From positions 21,030-26,081 of the forward strand of contig PMOF01000080.1 in NCBI GenBank assembly GCA_003162495.1: a stretch of 5,052 nucleotides of DNA. The letters run 5' to 3'. How positions within the stretch are numbered: the stretch's first letter is position 1; the number at the start of each line of letters is the position of its first letter. The position numbers were made by a program, and so were the translations under genes. Below are positions 1 to 5,052 of this stretch, one piece after another. Source of the DNA: Acidobacteriaceae bacterium. Its GTDB lineage: Bacteria > Acidobacteriota > Terriglobia > Terriglobales > Acidobacteriaceae. The notes under the pieces were generated by a model. The model was given only the letters and a program-made list of their open reading frames with translations, did not search any database and had not been told where the DNA came from.

Positions 1-1
1 C

Positions 2-558
2 GAGTACAGGCGGCAGTTGGAGGCCAACATGATCTCCCCGCTTGTGGTAATCCAAGCCTTCGCTCCTCTTTTGGGAACGGATAAAAAGAAGCAGGGTCCC
101 GCAGGCCGCATCGTGAACATCAGTTCTACCGGCGCAAAAGTCGCTATCCCGCTTATCGGTGGTTACGCTCCTCCAAAGCTGGTCTTGAAGGAATGTCGGA
201 CGCTCTGCGTCAGGAACTGATGTTATTTGGCATCGACGTCGTGATCGTTGAGCCGGGCACCGTGAACACGGCGATGTACGACAAGGGCGAAAAAGAAGAT
301 CTGAGTGAGTTCAAGCAGACCGAGTATTGGGGGGCGGTCGAGAACTTCCAGAAATACATCGTTACCGAAGCCCGTACGAACGGCTTACCCCCTGAGCGTC
401 TGGGCGAAGCAGTCCATGTGGCACTCACTACGGCAAAACCGAAGGCACGCTACGCAGTCGTTCCCCAACGTTTCAAGAACTGGACTTTGCCCAGACTTCT
501 CCCTGTGAGGATGCTCGACGCCTATCTCGCAAAGCAAATGGGACTCACAAAGCCTTAG
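2..558 (+). pseudogene. SDR family oxidoreductase, 5'-truncated by window edge and frameshifted
   Basis: This is the C-terminal part of a classical short-chain dehydrogenase/reductase (NAD(P)-dependent oxidoreductase); the substrate cannot be told. The Rossmann glycine motif lies before the window. Reading from base 2 gives the helix with the conserved Asn (RRQLEANMIS), then strand 5 and the catalytic Ser region (GRIVNISSTGAK). The catalytic Tyr (164-166) follows. Between 169 and 172 the frame breaks: the upstream frame gives YAPPK and stops at 218-220. The other frame continues as SSKAGLEGMSDALRQEL and runs to the TAG at 556-558. One extra base after 169 would restore Y-A-x-S-K with Lys at 175-177. 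Everything else is well conserved, including VEPGTVNTAMYDK and the C-terminal RYAVVPQRF segment. The break is therefore either very recent or a sequencing/assembly error. The 3' 105 bp recurs after the next gene. Confidence 0.5.
454..558 (+). repeat. SDR 3'-end repeat, copy A (within the SDR gene)
   Basis: This stretch encodes the last 34 residues and stop codon of the SDR. It aligns without gaps to 1053-1157 at an offset of 599 bases. I count 12 differences in 105 positions, and 505-553 (49 bp) is identical to 1104-1152. Similarity fades before 454, and only a few bases match after 558. Confidence 0.5.
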
Positions 559-580
559 CCAACGCATTGCCAACCAAGAA

Positions 581-586
581 AAGGAG
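581..586 (+). promoter_or_regulatory. Shine-Dalgarno of the ester cyclase gene
   Basis: AAGGAG lies 7 nt before the ATG at 594. This selects 594 over the in-frame TTG at 567, which lies upstream of this site and has no such motif of its own. Confidence 0.5.
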
Positions 587-593
587 TCCCAAT

Positions 594-1052
594 ATGTCAA
601 CCATGACCATCAACGCCAGCCGAACCGAACACCTCCTCGATCTCATGAAGAAGGGGGACGACGCCTTCAACTCCCGCGACTTCGGAGGAATGAGGACGAC
701 ACACCACCCAGACATAATCGCTCACATCATGGGGATCCCTGATCCGATCCTCGGAAGGGTAGCGCACGCCGCGATGATTCAGCAGATGATTCGCATGTTC
801 CCCAACATCCACGTCCACAACGACCCATATCCAATCCAGTTTGGAAGCGGCGATTGGATCACCGTAATCACCCGCGCTACTGGGACCTTCACCGGAGAGA
901 TGACCCTGCCCGACGGCAAAGTGATCGCCCCAACAGGAAAATCGTTCGACCTCGATTTCTCCACGACCGCAAAGTGGGAAGGCGACCTGCTCCTCGAAGA
1001 GTTTGTCTTCTTGGACCCAGCTCTACGGGCGAAGCAGATCGGGCTCGCCTAG
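594..1052 (+). CDS. SnoaL-like ester cyclase (NTF2-like fold)
   Basis: The product is a 152-residue soluble protein that looks like a SnoaL/polyketide-cyclase-like ester cyclase of the NTF2-like superfamily. These are small alpha+beta-barrel proteins, some of which cyclise polyketides; many have unknown substrates. The features seen are an N-terminal helix (HLLDLMKKGDDAFNSRDF), a His-Asp segment (THHPDIIAHIMG) and a central helix ending in MFPNIHVHNDP. Strand-like stretches with the family-typical RATGTFTGEM and PTGKSF turns come next, and the end (EEFVFLDPALRAKQIGLA) is also typical. Length and both ends look intact. The start is fixed by the AAGGAG at 581-586. It begins 35 nt after the SDR stop, so the two are probably co-transcribed; SDR and SnoaL-like genes often sit together in small-molecule oxidoreduction loci. 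Directly after its TAG, in the same frame, lies a duplicated SDR tail. The exact reaction is not deducible. Confidence 0.5.
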   Translation: MSTMTINASRTEHLLDLMKKGDDAFNSRDFGGMRTTHHPDIIAHIMGIPDPILGRVAHAAMIQQMIRMFPNIHVHNDPYPIQFGSGDWITVITRATGTFTGEMTLPDGKVIAPTGKSFDLDFSTTAKWEGDLLLEEFVFLDPALRAKQIGLA

Positions 1053-1157
1053 GCGCTCGTTCCGCAACGTTTCAAGAACTCGACGCCGCCCAGACTTCTT
1101 CCCGTGAGGATGCTCGACGCCTATCTCGCAAAGCAAATGGGACTCACAAAGCGATAA
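1053..1157 (+). pseudogene. Remnant of a second SDR gene (C-terminal 34 codons, repeat copy B)
   Basis: This segment is about 89% identical to the SDR 3' end at 454-558 and still reads through as ALVPQRFKNSTPPRLL... to a TAA at 1155-1157. No SDR body precedes it: it begins directly after the cyclase stop, in the cyclase frame. About half of the 12 differences from copy A are silent, including TAG to TAA. The rest change V to L, W to S, L to P and P to R. The excess of silent third-position changes fits a once-functional paralog that lost its 5' portion by deletion. No start codon with a ribosome site is apparent, so it is unlikely to be a gene. It could instead be a partial duplication of the neighbouring SDR. 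Confidence 0.5.
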
Positions 1158-1180
1158 CCAGCCTCGAATGGCAGGTTTTT
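1157..1180 (+). terminator. Candidate Rho-independent terminator
   Basis: The arms ACC-A-GCC (1157-1163) and GGC-A-GGT (1170-1176) pair with one internal A/A mismatch around the 6-nt loop TCGAAT, and a run of five T ends at 1180. The stem is short, so efficiency is uncertain. The position right after the SDR-remnant stop and before the PadR promoter is what a terminator for the left operon would need. Confidence 0.5.
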
Positions 1181-1236
1181 CACATCCTTGTGGCCGGCTC
1201 AAAAATCCACAAAAGCCGCTCTCATAAATATTTCTG

Positions 1237-1266
1237 TTGCGGATATACCCGTGATGGATATATATT
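1237..1266 (+). promoter_or_regulatory. Candidate promoter of padR operon, probably leaderless
   Basis: A -10-like TATATT (1261-1266, one mismatch to consensus) follows a weak -35-like TTGCGG (1237-1242) with 18 nt between. Transcription would begin about 7 nt after the hexamer, which is the A of the ATG at 1273. No Shine-Dalgarno precedes that ATG, and an in-frame TGA at 1252-1254 excludes an upstream ATG, GTG or TTG start. A leaderless mRNA is therefore the simplest reading. The -35 match is poor, so this is a moderate call. Confidence 0.5.
1241..1262 (+). promoter_or_regulatory. GGATATA direct repeat, possible PadR operator
   Basis: GGATATA occurs at 1241-1247 and again at 1256-1262, a 15-bp period, within the spacer and upstream edge of the -10 element. 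PadR-family regulators commonly repress their own promoter, and acidobacterial PadR genes are often preceded by ATATA-rich motifs. Assignment as the operator is inference. The canonical ATGT-N-ACAT palindrome of some PadR proteins was not seen. Confidence 0.5.
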
Positions 1267-1272
1267 CAATCC

Positions 1273-1659
1273 ATGGCAACTGAAACCGCACCCGCCGCAC
1301 CCCTCACCCCGGCCGTTTTCGCCATCCTGCTCTCTTTGGCCGAAGGCGAAAAGTCCGGATCCCCATCGACAGGTCATGGTCGATGGGGTGGTAAACACGG
1401 CTATCTGATCATGAAAGACGCCCGCGCGCCCCAGGGCGGCGGCGTCCGCCTCGGACCGGGAACCCTTTACGGCTCGCTCGATCGCATGATGCGCGATGGC
1501 CTCGTTGAGGAGTCGGGCATCTCCGACGATGAGCGCCGCCGCTACTACCGCCTCACCCATCTCGGCCACTCCGTCCTGGCCGTTGAGCTGGCAAGACTCG
1601 ATGCGGCCGTTGTCTCCGCCCGCTCGCTTGGTCTGCTTCCGCACAGAGGCCGCTCATGA
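1273..1659 (+). CDS. PadR-family transcriptional regulator with an in-frame insertion
   Basis: This is a 128-residue cytoplasmic DNA-binding regulator. PadR hallmarks are helix 1 (LTPAVFAILLSLAEG, about residues 11-25), helix 2 (HGYLIMKDA, from 42) and the recognition helix and turn (VRLGPGTLYGSLDRMMRDGLVEES). The wing follows (DERRRYYRLTHLGHSVLAVELARLDAAV), and a short C-terminal helix ends at GLLP. In relatives GE(K/R) joins HGY directly. Here 14 residues (28-41, rich in Gly and Ser) intervene, encoded by 1354-1395 around a perfect inverted repeat. That makes the protein longer than the usual 110-115 residues of this subgroup. The insertion falls in the loop between helices 1 and 2, so folding and binding may survive. 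The start is forced by an upstream in-frame TGA. The stop overlaps the next start as ATGA, so the partner gene is translationally coupled. Its target is probably its own operon; the effector is unknown. Confidence 0.5.
   Translation: MATETAPAAPLTPAVFAILLSLAEGEKSGSPSTGHGRWGGKHGYLIMKDARAPQGGGVRLGPGTLYGSLDRMMRDGLVEESGISDDERRRYYRLTHLGHSVLAVELARLDAAVVSARSLGLLPHRGRS
1354..1395. repeat. 42-bp in-frame insertion carrying a perfect 10-bp inverted repeat
   Basis: The arms CCCCATCGAC (1361-1370) and GTCGATGGGG (1379-1388) are exact reverse complements separated by AGGTCATG (1371-1378). The palindrome is centred in the stretch that interrupts the otherwise standard PadR sequence between Lys27 and His42. 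The insertion length is a multiple of three and contains no stop, so the reading frame is kept. A lysine codon sits at both edges (AAG at 1351, AAA at 1393), so the exact boundary, 1351-1392 or 1354-1395, cannot be fixed. No second copy was seen in this window. Confidence 0.5.
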
Positions 1660-2444
1660 CGCCGACCTCTCGGAGCTCCGCGCGGCTCGAATCCTTCTAT
1701 GCAAGCGCGCTTCGCCTATATCCCCAGCCCTTTCGCGATGCCTACGGCGTTGCCATGCGCCAGACCTTCCGCGACGCCCTGCGCGATTCCAAGCTTTCCC
1801 GCCGCGCCCTCATCCCACTGGTCCTCCGCGACCTCATCATGTCTCTTGCCAAGGAGCATCTCGCCATGTTGCGTGACACCTTTGCCCGCCCCGCTCTGGT
1901 TTTCAACGCCCTCGTGCTCGCCGGTTTCGCGACCATCCTTGCGCTTGCGCTGTACGCCATTCCGCAGCAGTTGTTGCGTCGCGGCGCCGACGACCCTCAA
2001 GTGGAAATGGCAGACAATCTGACTTGGCAACTTGAACAAGGCGTCGCTCCCACAGAGGCGGTCCCTGCGGGCACAGTCGATTTAGCCCACAGCCTCTCGC
2101 CCTTCCTCATCGCCTATGACGACCAGGGAAATTCCCTAGCCTCCCAGGCGAAACTCAATGGGCAAACACCCACCTTGCCCCTTAGCCTCCTTGAAGATGT
2201 CCGGCAGCGCGGCCAGGATCGCATCACCTGGAGACCTGGCGAAGCCGTTCGCTTCGCAGCTGTCATCCAGCGCGTAAACGGCGCGCATCCAGGTTTCGTT
2301 TTAGCGGGACGCTCTTTGCGCGAGGAGGGCATTCGCCAAAAGGCCGTCAAACAGATGGCAGCAATCGCCTGGGCCGCCATGCTCGCCCTGATTTTCTTCG
2401 GCACCGTTGTCTTCGGCTGGTATACCCGGCCGAAGACAGCATAA
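1656..2444 (+). CDS. PadR-associated membrane protein with extracytoplasmic sensor-like domain
   Basis: The product is a 262-residue predicted inner-membrane protein of uncharacterised function. The cytoplasmic N-terminus (about 1-78) carries the motif LRLYPQPFRDAYG and a basic amphipathic stretch. This kind of N-terminus is common in membrane proteins encoded beside PadR genes in Acidobacteriota. Helix 1 is about residues 79-103 and helix 2 about 233-255, leaving a five- to ten-residue cytoplasmic tail. The loop of about 130 residues between them contains SPFLIAYDDQGNSLAS...RITWRPGEAVRFAAVIQRV...GFVLAGRSLRE, which resembles the periplasmic sensing domain of membrane-bound signalling proteins. 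No kinase, cyclase or other output domain follows. The start overlaps the padR stop (ATGA) with AGAGG at 1645-1649, so the two are co-translated. The pairing suggests it senses or transports a signal that controls PadR, but this is inference. The last 12 codons also form a long stem-loop. Confidence 0.5.
   Translation: MTPTSRSSARLESFYASALRLYPQPFRDAYGVAMRQTFRDALRDSKLSRRALIPLVLRDLIMSLAKEHLAMLRDTFARPALVFNALVLAGFATILALALYAIPQQLLRRGADDPQVEMADNLTWQLEQGVAPTEAVPAGTVDLAHSLSPFLIAYDDQGNSLASQAKLNGQTPTLPLSLLEDVRQRGQDRITWRPGEAVRFAAVIQRVNGAHPGFVLAGRSLREEGIRQKAVKQMAAIAWAAMLALIFFGTVVFGWYTRPKTA
2406..2440. terminator. Long stem-loop at gene end, candidate bidirectional 3' structure
   Basis: A core of nine perfect pairs, GTCTTCGGC (2409-2417) with GCCGAAGAC (2429-2437), extends inward through one G-U and two G-C pairs to the loop TATAC (2421-2425). 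It extends outward to 2406/2440 with one more G-U, giving 15 consecutive pairs on the + strand RNA. It lies inside the last codons of the membrane protein gene, just before the TAA at 2442-2444, and 22 bp beyond the guaA stop on the other strand. Neither side has a T run, so it is not a classical intrinsic terminator. It may act as an mRNA-end stabiliser or barrier between the convergent genes. Confidence 0.5.
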
Positions 2445-2462
2445 GAGAAGTTAGCGAAGCAT

Positions 2463-4013
2463 CTATTCCCACTCAATCGTCCCCGGTGGCTTCGAAGTAA
2501 TGTCGTAAACCACCCGGTTAATCCCGCGCACCTCGTTCACAATTCTGCTCGATATGCGCTTCAGCACCTCATACGGCAGCGGTGTCCAGTCCGCGGTCAT
2601 TCCGTCTTCACTGTGCACCGCCCGCACCGCGGCGGTGTAGGCATAAGTCCGCTGGTCGCCCATCACGCCCACAGACATCACTGGCAGCAACACCGCAAAG
2701 CTCTGCCAGATCTTCGAGTAGAGCCCGGCCGCCTTGATCTCCGCCACCACAATTTCATCCGCTTCCTGCAGCAGGGCAACCCGTTCCGGCGTCACCTCGC
2801 CCAGAATCCGCACCGCCAACCCCGGCCCCGGAAACGGCTGCCGCCCCAGGACGTCTTCCGGCATGGCCAGGTCGCGCCCGATGCGCCTCACTTCATCCTT
2901 GAACAAATCCCGCAGCGGCTCAATCAGTTTCAGCTTCATGCCCAGCGGCAGCCCGCCCACGTTGTGATGGCTCTTGATGGTCTGGCTCGGCCCCTTCACG
3001 CTGCTGGATTCGATCACGTCCGGATAGAGCGTGCCCTGCACCAGCCAGTCCACGCCGCCCGTCTCCTTGGCAATCCGCGTAGCCTCGTCGTCGAAGACCG
3101 CAATGAACTCCGCGCCAATCCGTTTGCGCTTGGTCTCTGGGTCGGTCACTCCGGCCAACTGCTTCAGGAACCGCTCACTCGCATCCACCGCGACAATATG
3201 CAACCCCAGCTTGTCGCGCAGATTCTTCTGCACGCTGATGAACTCGTTCTTGCGCAGCACTCCGTTATTCACAAAAATACAGGTCAACTGGCTGCCGATC
3301 GCCTTATGCACCAGCACTGCCGCCACCGACGAGTCCACCCCGCCCGACAGCCCGCAGATGACGTGTCCCGCGCCCACCTTCTCGCGAATCGACGCCACCG
3401 TGCTCTCGATGAAATGCGCCGGCGTCCAGTCGCCCGCCGCACCGCAGATCGAGAAAACGAAGTTTTTGATGATCTGCGGCCCCAGCGGCGTGTGGTGCAC
3501 CTCGGGATGAAACTGCACCGCCCAGATGCGCCGCTCTTCGTTCGCAATCCCCGCCAGCGCATTTGAGGTAACCGCAGTCCGGCGGAACCCCGCCGGCAGC
3601 TCCAGCGCCTCGTCGCCGTGGCTCATCCACACCTGCATCGTCGCCGGCAGACCCGCAAAAAGCGCCGTCTGGTCATCTTGAATCGTCACCTCCGCGTGCC
3701 CATACTCGCGCAGCGGAGCAGACTTCACCTTGCCGCCTAGGTGGTGCACGATGAAATGCAATCCGTAGCAGATGCCCAGAACGGGCACGCCAAGCGCCAG
3801 TATCTGCGGGTCGGCCGCCGGCGCATCCGCATCGTACACCGACGACGGCCCGCCCGAGAGCACGATCCCCAGCGGATGCAAAGCCTTTATCTCGCTGAGC
3901 GGAGCCGTGCACGGCAGCACCACGGAAAAAACGTTCAGTTCGCGTATGCGCCGCGCAATCAGCTGCGTATACTGCGAACCAAAATCGAGAATTACGATTG
4001 TCTGGGTGTCCAC
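2463..4013 (-). CDS. guaA: GMP synthase (glutamine-hydrolysing)
   Basis: GuaA makes GMP from XMP, ATP and glutamine, the last step of guanine nucleotide synthesis, in the cytosol as a dimer. The 516-residue protein is full length (E. coli about 525). The class I glutamine amidotransferase domain is about residues 5-187: [24 protein letters not shown] (53-61), nucleophile Cys82 in GICYGLH, and His169/Glu171 in QFHPEV. The ATP pyrophosphatase domain starts near 205 with the PP-loop SGGVDSS (223-229), then [19 protein letters not shown] and [25 protein letters not shown] leads into the C-terminal dimerisation domain, ending [13 protein letters not shown]. The start is GTG at 4013-4011, because an in-frame TAG lies two codons upstream (4019-4017) and no ATG precedes the conserved [13 protein letters not shown]. 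The only purine-rich patch (AGGGA) abuts the GTG, so initiation is unusual. His86 stands where Gln is usual after CYG[ML]. It converges on the membrane protein gene with 18 bp between them. Confidence 0.5.
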   Translation of the reverse strand: MDTQTIVILDFGSQYTQLIARRIRELNVFSVVLPCTAPLSEIKALHPLGIVLSGGPSSVYDADAPAADPQILALGVPVLGICYGLHFIVHHLGGKVKSAPLREYGHAEVTIQDDQTALFAGLPATMQVWMSHGDEALELPAGFRRTAVTSNALAGIANEERRIWAVQFHPEVHHTPLGPQIIKNFVFSICGAAGDWTPAHFIESTVASIREKVGAGHVICGLSGGVDSSVAAVLVHKAIGSQLTCIFVNNGVLRKNEFISVQKNLRDKLGLHIVAVDASERFLKQLAGVTDPETKRKRIGAEFIAVFDDEATRIAKETGGVDWLVQGTLYPDVIESSSVKGPSQTIKSHHNVGGLPLGMKLKLIEPLRDLFKDEVRRIGRDLAMPEDVLGRQPFPGPGLAVRILGEVTPERVALLQEADEIVVAEIKAAGLYSKIWQSFAVLLPVMSVGVMGDQRTYAYTAAVRAVHSEDGMTADWTPLPYEVLKRISSRIVNEVRGINRVVYDITSKPPGTIEWE

Positions 4014-4128
4014 TCCCTAGTGTGGCAGGGGAAACGCCCGAATGTAAAGAACGCTTTGTTTCCCGTGGCTGCGCGCGGCAATCCGGTGTAGAATCCGGCA
4101 GCAGCTATGATGATCCCTGTGAGACGCA
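4014..4128. promoter_or_regulatory. Divergent intergenic region guaA / DUF5996 gene
   Basis: These 115 bp must hold the start signals for both divergent genes. On the + strand a -10-like TAGAAT lies at 4089-4094 with no convincing -35; transcription would begin near 4101. AATCCGG is repeated at 4080-4086 and 4092-4098 (12-bp period), the second copy overlapping that -10. On the - strand TTTACATT (4048-4041) is the most AT-rich promoter-like stretch, but no good -35 partner was found. No riboswitch-like structure was recognised by eye. Confidence 0.5.
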
Positions 4129-5052
4129 ATGCAACCGACTGAACAGAACGCAAACCCCGCCATCTGGCCCGCGCTGCCGCAGAGCGCGTGGAGCGACACC
4201 TGCGCCACCTTGCAGCTATGGATGCAGATCGTCGGCAAGGTCCGCCTGGCTCTCACACCGCCCATCAACCATAGCTGGAACGTTACGCTTTATCCCACCA
4301 TTCGCGGCCTCACCACCTCGCCCATGTTTTGCCACGACCAAATTCTTCAGATCGACTTCGATTTCGTCGATCATCTGCTCGTCGTCGAGTGCAGCCAGGC
4401 CGGCCGCCGTACCATTCCTCTTGTGCCGATGACCGTGGCCGCGTTTTACCGCCAGCTCATGGCCGCGCTTGAGAGCCTCGGTACGCCAGTCCACATCTGG
4501 CCCATGCCGATGGAAATCGCGCAGCCCATCCCATTCGACCAGGATCAGACCCACCAGGCCTACGACGCCGAATTCGCGCAGCGCTTCTGGCGGATCCTGC
4601 TTCAAACTACGCGCGTCTTCACCGTTTTCCGCGCCGGCTTCATCGGAAAGGTCAGCCCCATCCATCTGTTCTGGGGCGCGCTCGATCTCGCCTGCACGCG
4701 CTTCTCCGGCCGCCCCGCGCCGCAGCATCCCAGCATGCCGGGCCTGCCCGATCGCGTCACCCGCGACGCTTATTCCCACGAGGTCAGCAGTTGCGGATTC
4801 TGGCCCGGCGCACCCGGCCCCGGCGGAAGTTACATTGACCCATTCTTTTACAGCTACGCCTACCCTGAGCCGCCCGGCTACGCGCAATATCCCATCGCCC
4901 CCGCGCAAGCCCGCTTCGATTCCAACTTCGGCGAATTCATCCTGCCCTACGAAGACATGCGCCAGTCCGCGGACCCGGACGCGGCTCTGCTCCAGTTTCT
5001 TGAGAGCACTTATGACGCCGCTGCCAACGGCGCCCACTGGGACCGCGCCGCC
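4129..5052 (+). CDS. DUF5996 family protein (3' end beyond window)
   Basis: An open frame of 308 codons runs from ATG 4129 to the window edge with no stop. It matches what I know of the DUF5996 family: WPALPQSAWSDT at the N-terminus, then LQLWMQIVGKVRLALTPP, and NHSWNVTLYPTIRGLTTSP. Later come IDFDFVDHLL, HIWPMPMEIAQPIPFDQD, FRAGFIGKVSPIHLFWGALDLACTRFSGR, YSHEVSSCGFWPG and LLQFLESTYDAAA. The family is about 300-310 residues, so only the last few residues are probably missing. The function is unknown. The protein has no signal peptide or membrane segment and many conserved Trp, His and Pro residues. The start is bounded by an in-frame TGA at 4120-4122, nine bases before the ATG; the Shine-Dalgarno is weak (GTGAGA, 4119-4124). 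It diverges from guaA. Function could not be inferred from the neighbours. Confidence 0.5.
   Translation, partial: MQPTEQNANPAIWPALPQSAWSDTCATLQLWMQIVGKVRLALTPPINHSWNVTLYPTIRGLTTSPMFCHDQILQIDFDFVDHLLVVECSQAGRRTIPLVPMTVAAFYRQLMAALESLGTPVHIWPMPMEIAQPIPFDQDQTHQAYDAEFAQRFWRILLQTTRVFTVFRAGFIGKVSPIHLFWGALDLACTRFSGRPAPQHPSMPGLPDRVTRDAYSHEVSSCGFWPGAPGPGGSYIDPFFYSYAYPEPPGYAQYPIAPAQARFDSNFGEFILPYEDMRQSADPDAALLQFLESTYDAAANGAHWDRAA

Noticed and set aside
160..180. Programmed -1 frameshift in the SDR gene
   Set aside because: A -1 shift would restore the motif, but there is no X-XXY-YYZ heptamer and SDR genes are not known to use frameshifting; deletion or sequencing error is simpler.
567..593. TTG at 567 as an earlier start of the ester cyclase
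   Set aside because: The strong AAGGAG at 581-586 is correctly spaced for ATG 594, and the extra residues do not fit the family N-terminus.
1189..1220. Hairpin CGGCT/AGCCG in the padR upstream region
   Set aside because: Only five pairs around a 14-nt loop; it could easily occur by chance, and the 1157-1180 hairpin is a better terminator.
854..1408. Plus-strand frame spanning cyclase, intergenic region and padR start
   Set aside because: It crosses two well-supported genes in another frame, a terminator and a promoter, and its translation has low-complexity Arg/Pro/Ser composition.
1222..1644. Minus-strand frame opposite padR
   Set aside because: Antisense to clear PadR motifs, with no own ribosome site or recognisable domain.
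2613..3566. Plus-strand open frame of 317 codons inside guaA
   Set aside because: It lies antisense to conserved GMP synthase motifs, and its His/Arg/Pro-rich translation is typical of a reverse shadow.
4041..4048. guaA promoter from TTTACATT on the minus strand
   Set aside because: Only a partial -10 match, and no -35-like hexamer at 16-18 nt; not strong enough for a separate feature.
4216..5037. Long minus-strand open frame (273 codons) opposite the DUF5996 gene
   Set aside because: The + strand frame matches a conserved family along its full length; the antisense frame is a shadow of GC-rich codon use with no recognisable domain.

Overview
The window looks like chromosomal DNA from a GC-rich soil-type bacterium, most likely an Acidobacteriota member (Terriglobia-like). 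This is inferred from gene content: a short PadR regulator overlapping a two-helix membrane protein with an LYPxxFRxxYG N-terminal motif, a DUF5996 protein, and the style of GuaA. No rRNA or other phylogenetic marker is present, so the placement is tentative.

Left part (1-1180, + strand): the 3' three-quarters or so of a short-chain dehydrogenase/reductase (SDR) gene, broken by a one-base deletion inside its catalytic YxxxK motif. A SnoaL-like ester cyclase gene with a good Shine-Dalgarno follows 35 nt later. Directly after the cyclase stop codon lies a 105-bp near-copy of the SDR 3' end, still open in frame and ending in its own stop. A terminator-like hairpin with a T run follows. The arrangement reads as SDR - cyclase - decayed second SDR, with only the tail and terminator of the second SDR left.

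Middle part (1181-2444, + strand): a short promoter region, probably leaderless and with a repeated GGATATA element, drives a two-gene operon with an ATGA overlap. The first gene is a PadR-family winged-helix regulator. It carries a 42-bp in-frame insertion, centred on a perfect 10-bp inverted repeat, inside the DNA-binding domain. The second is a membrane protein with two helices around an extracytoplasmic sensor-like domain and no recognisable output domain. The gene ends in a long stem-loop that lies within the last codons.

Right part (2445-5052): guaA (GMP synthase, - strand) converges on the membrane protein gene with 18 bp between stop codons. It diverges from a + strand DUF5996 gene across a 115-bp intergenic region. 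The DUF5996 gene is open to the window edge and is probably almost complete.

The most distinctive signals are the palindrome-bearing insertion in PadR and the SDR-tail duplication around the cyclase. Next come the PadR/membrane-sensor pair, the coding-embedded hairpin and the Gln-to-His change beside the GuaA nucleophile. No tRNA, rRNA, CRISPR array, transposase or phage gene was seen.
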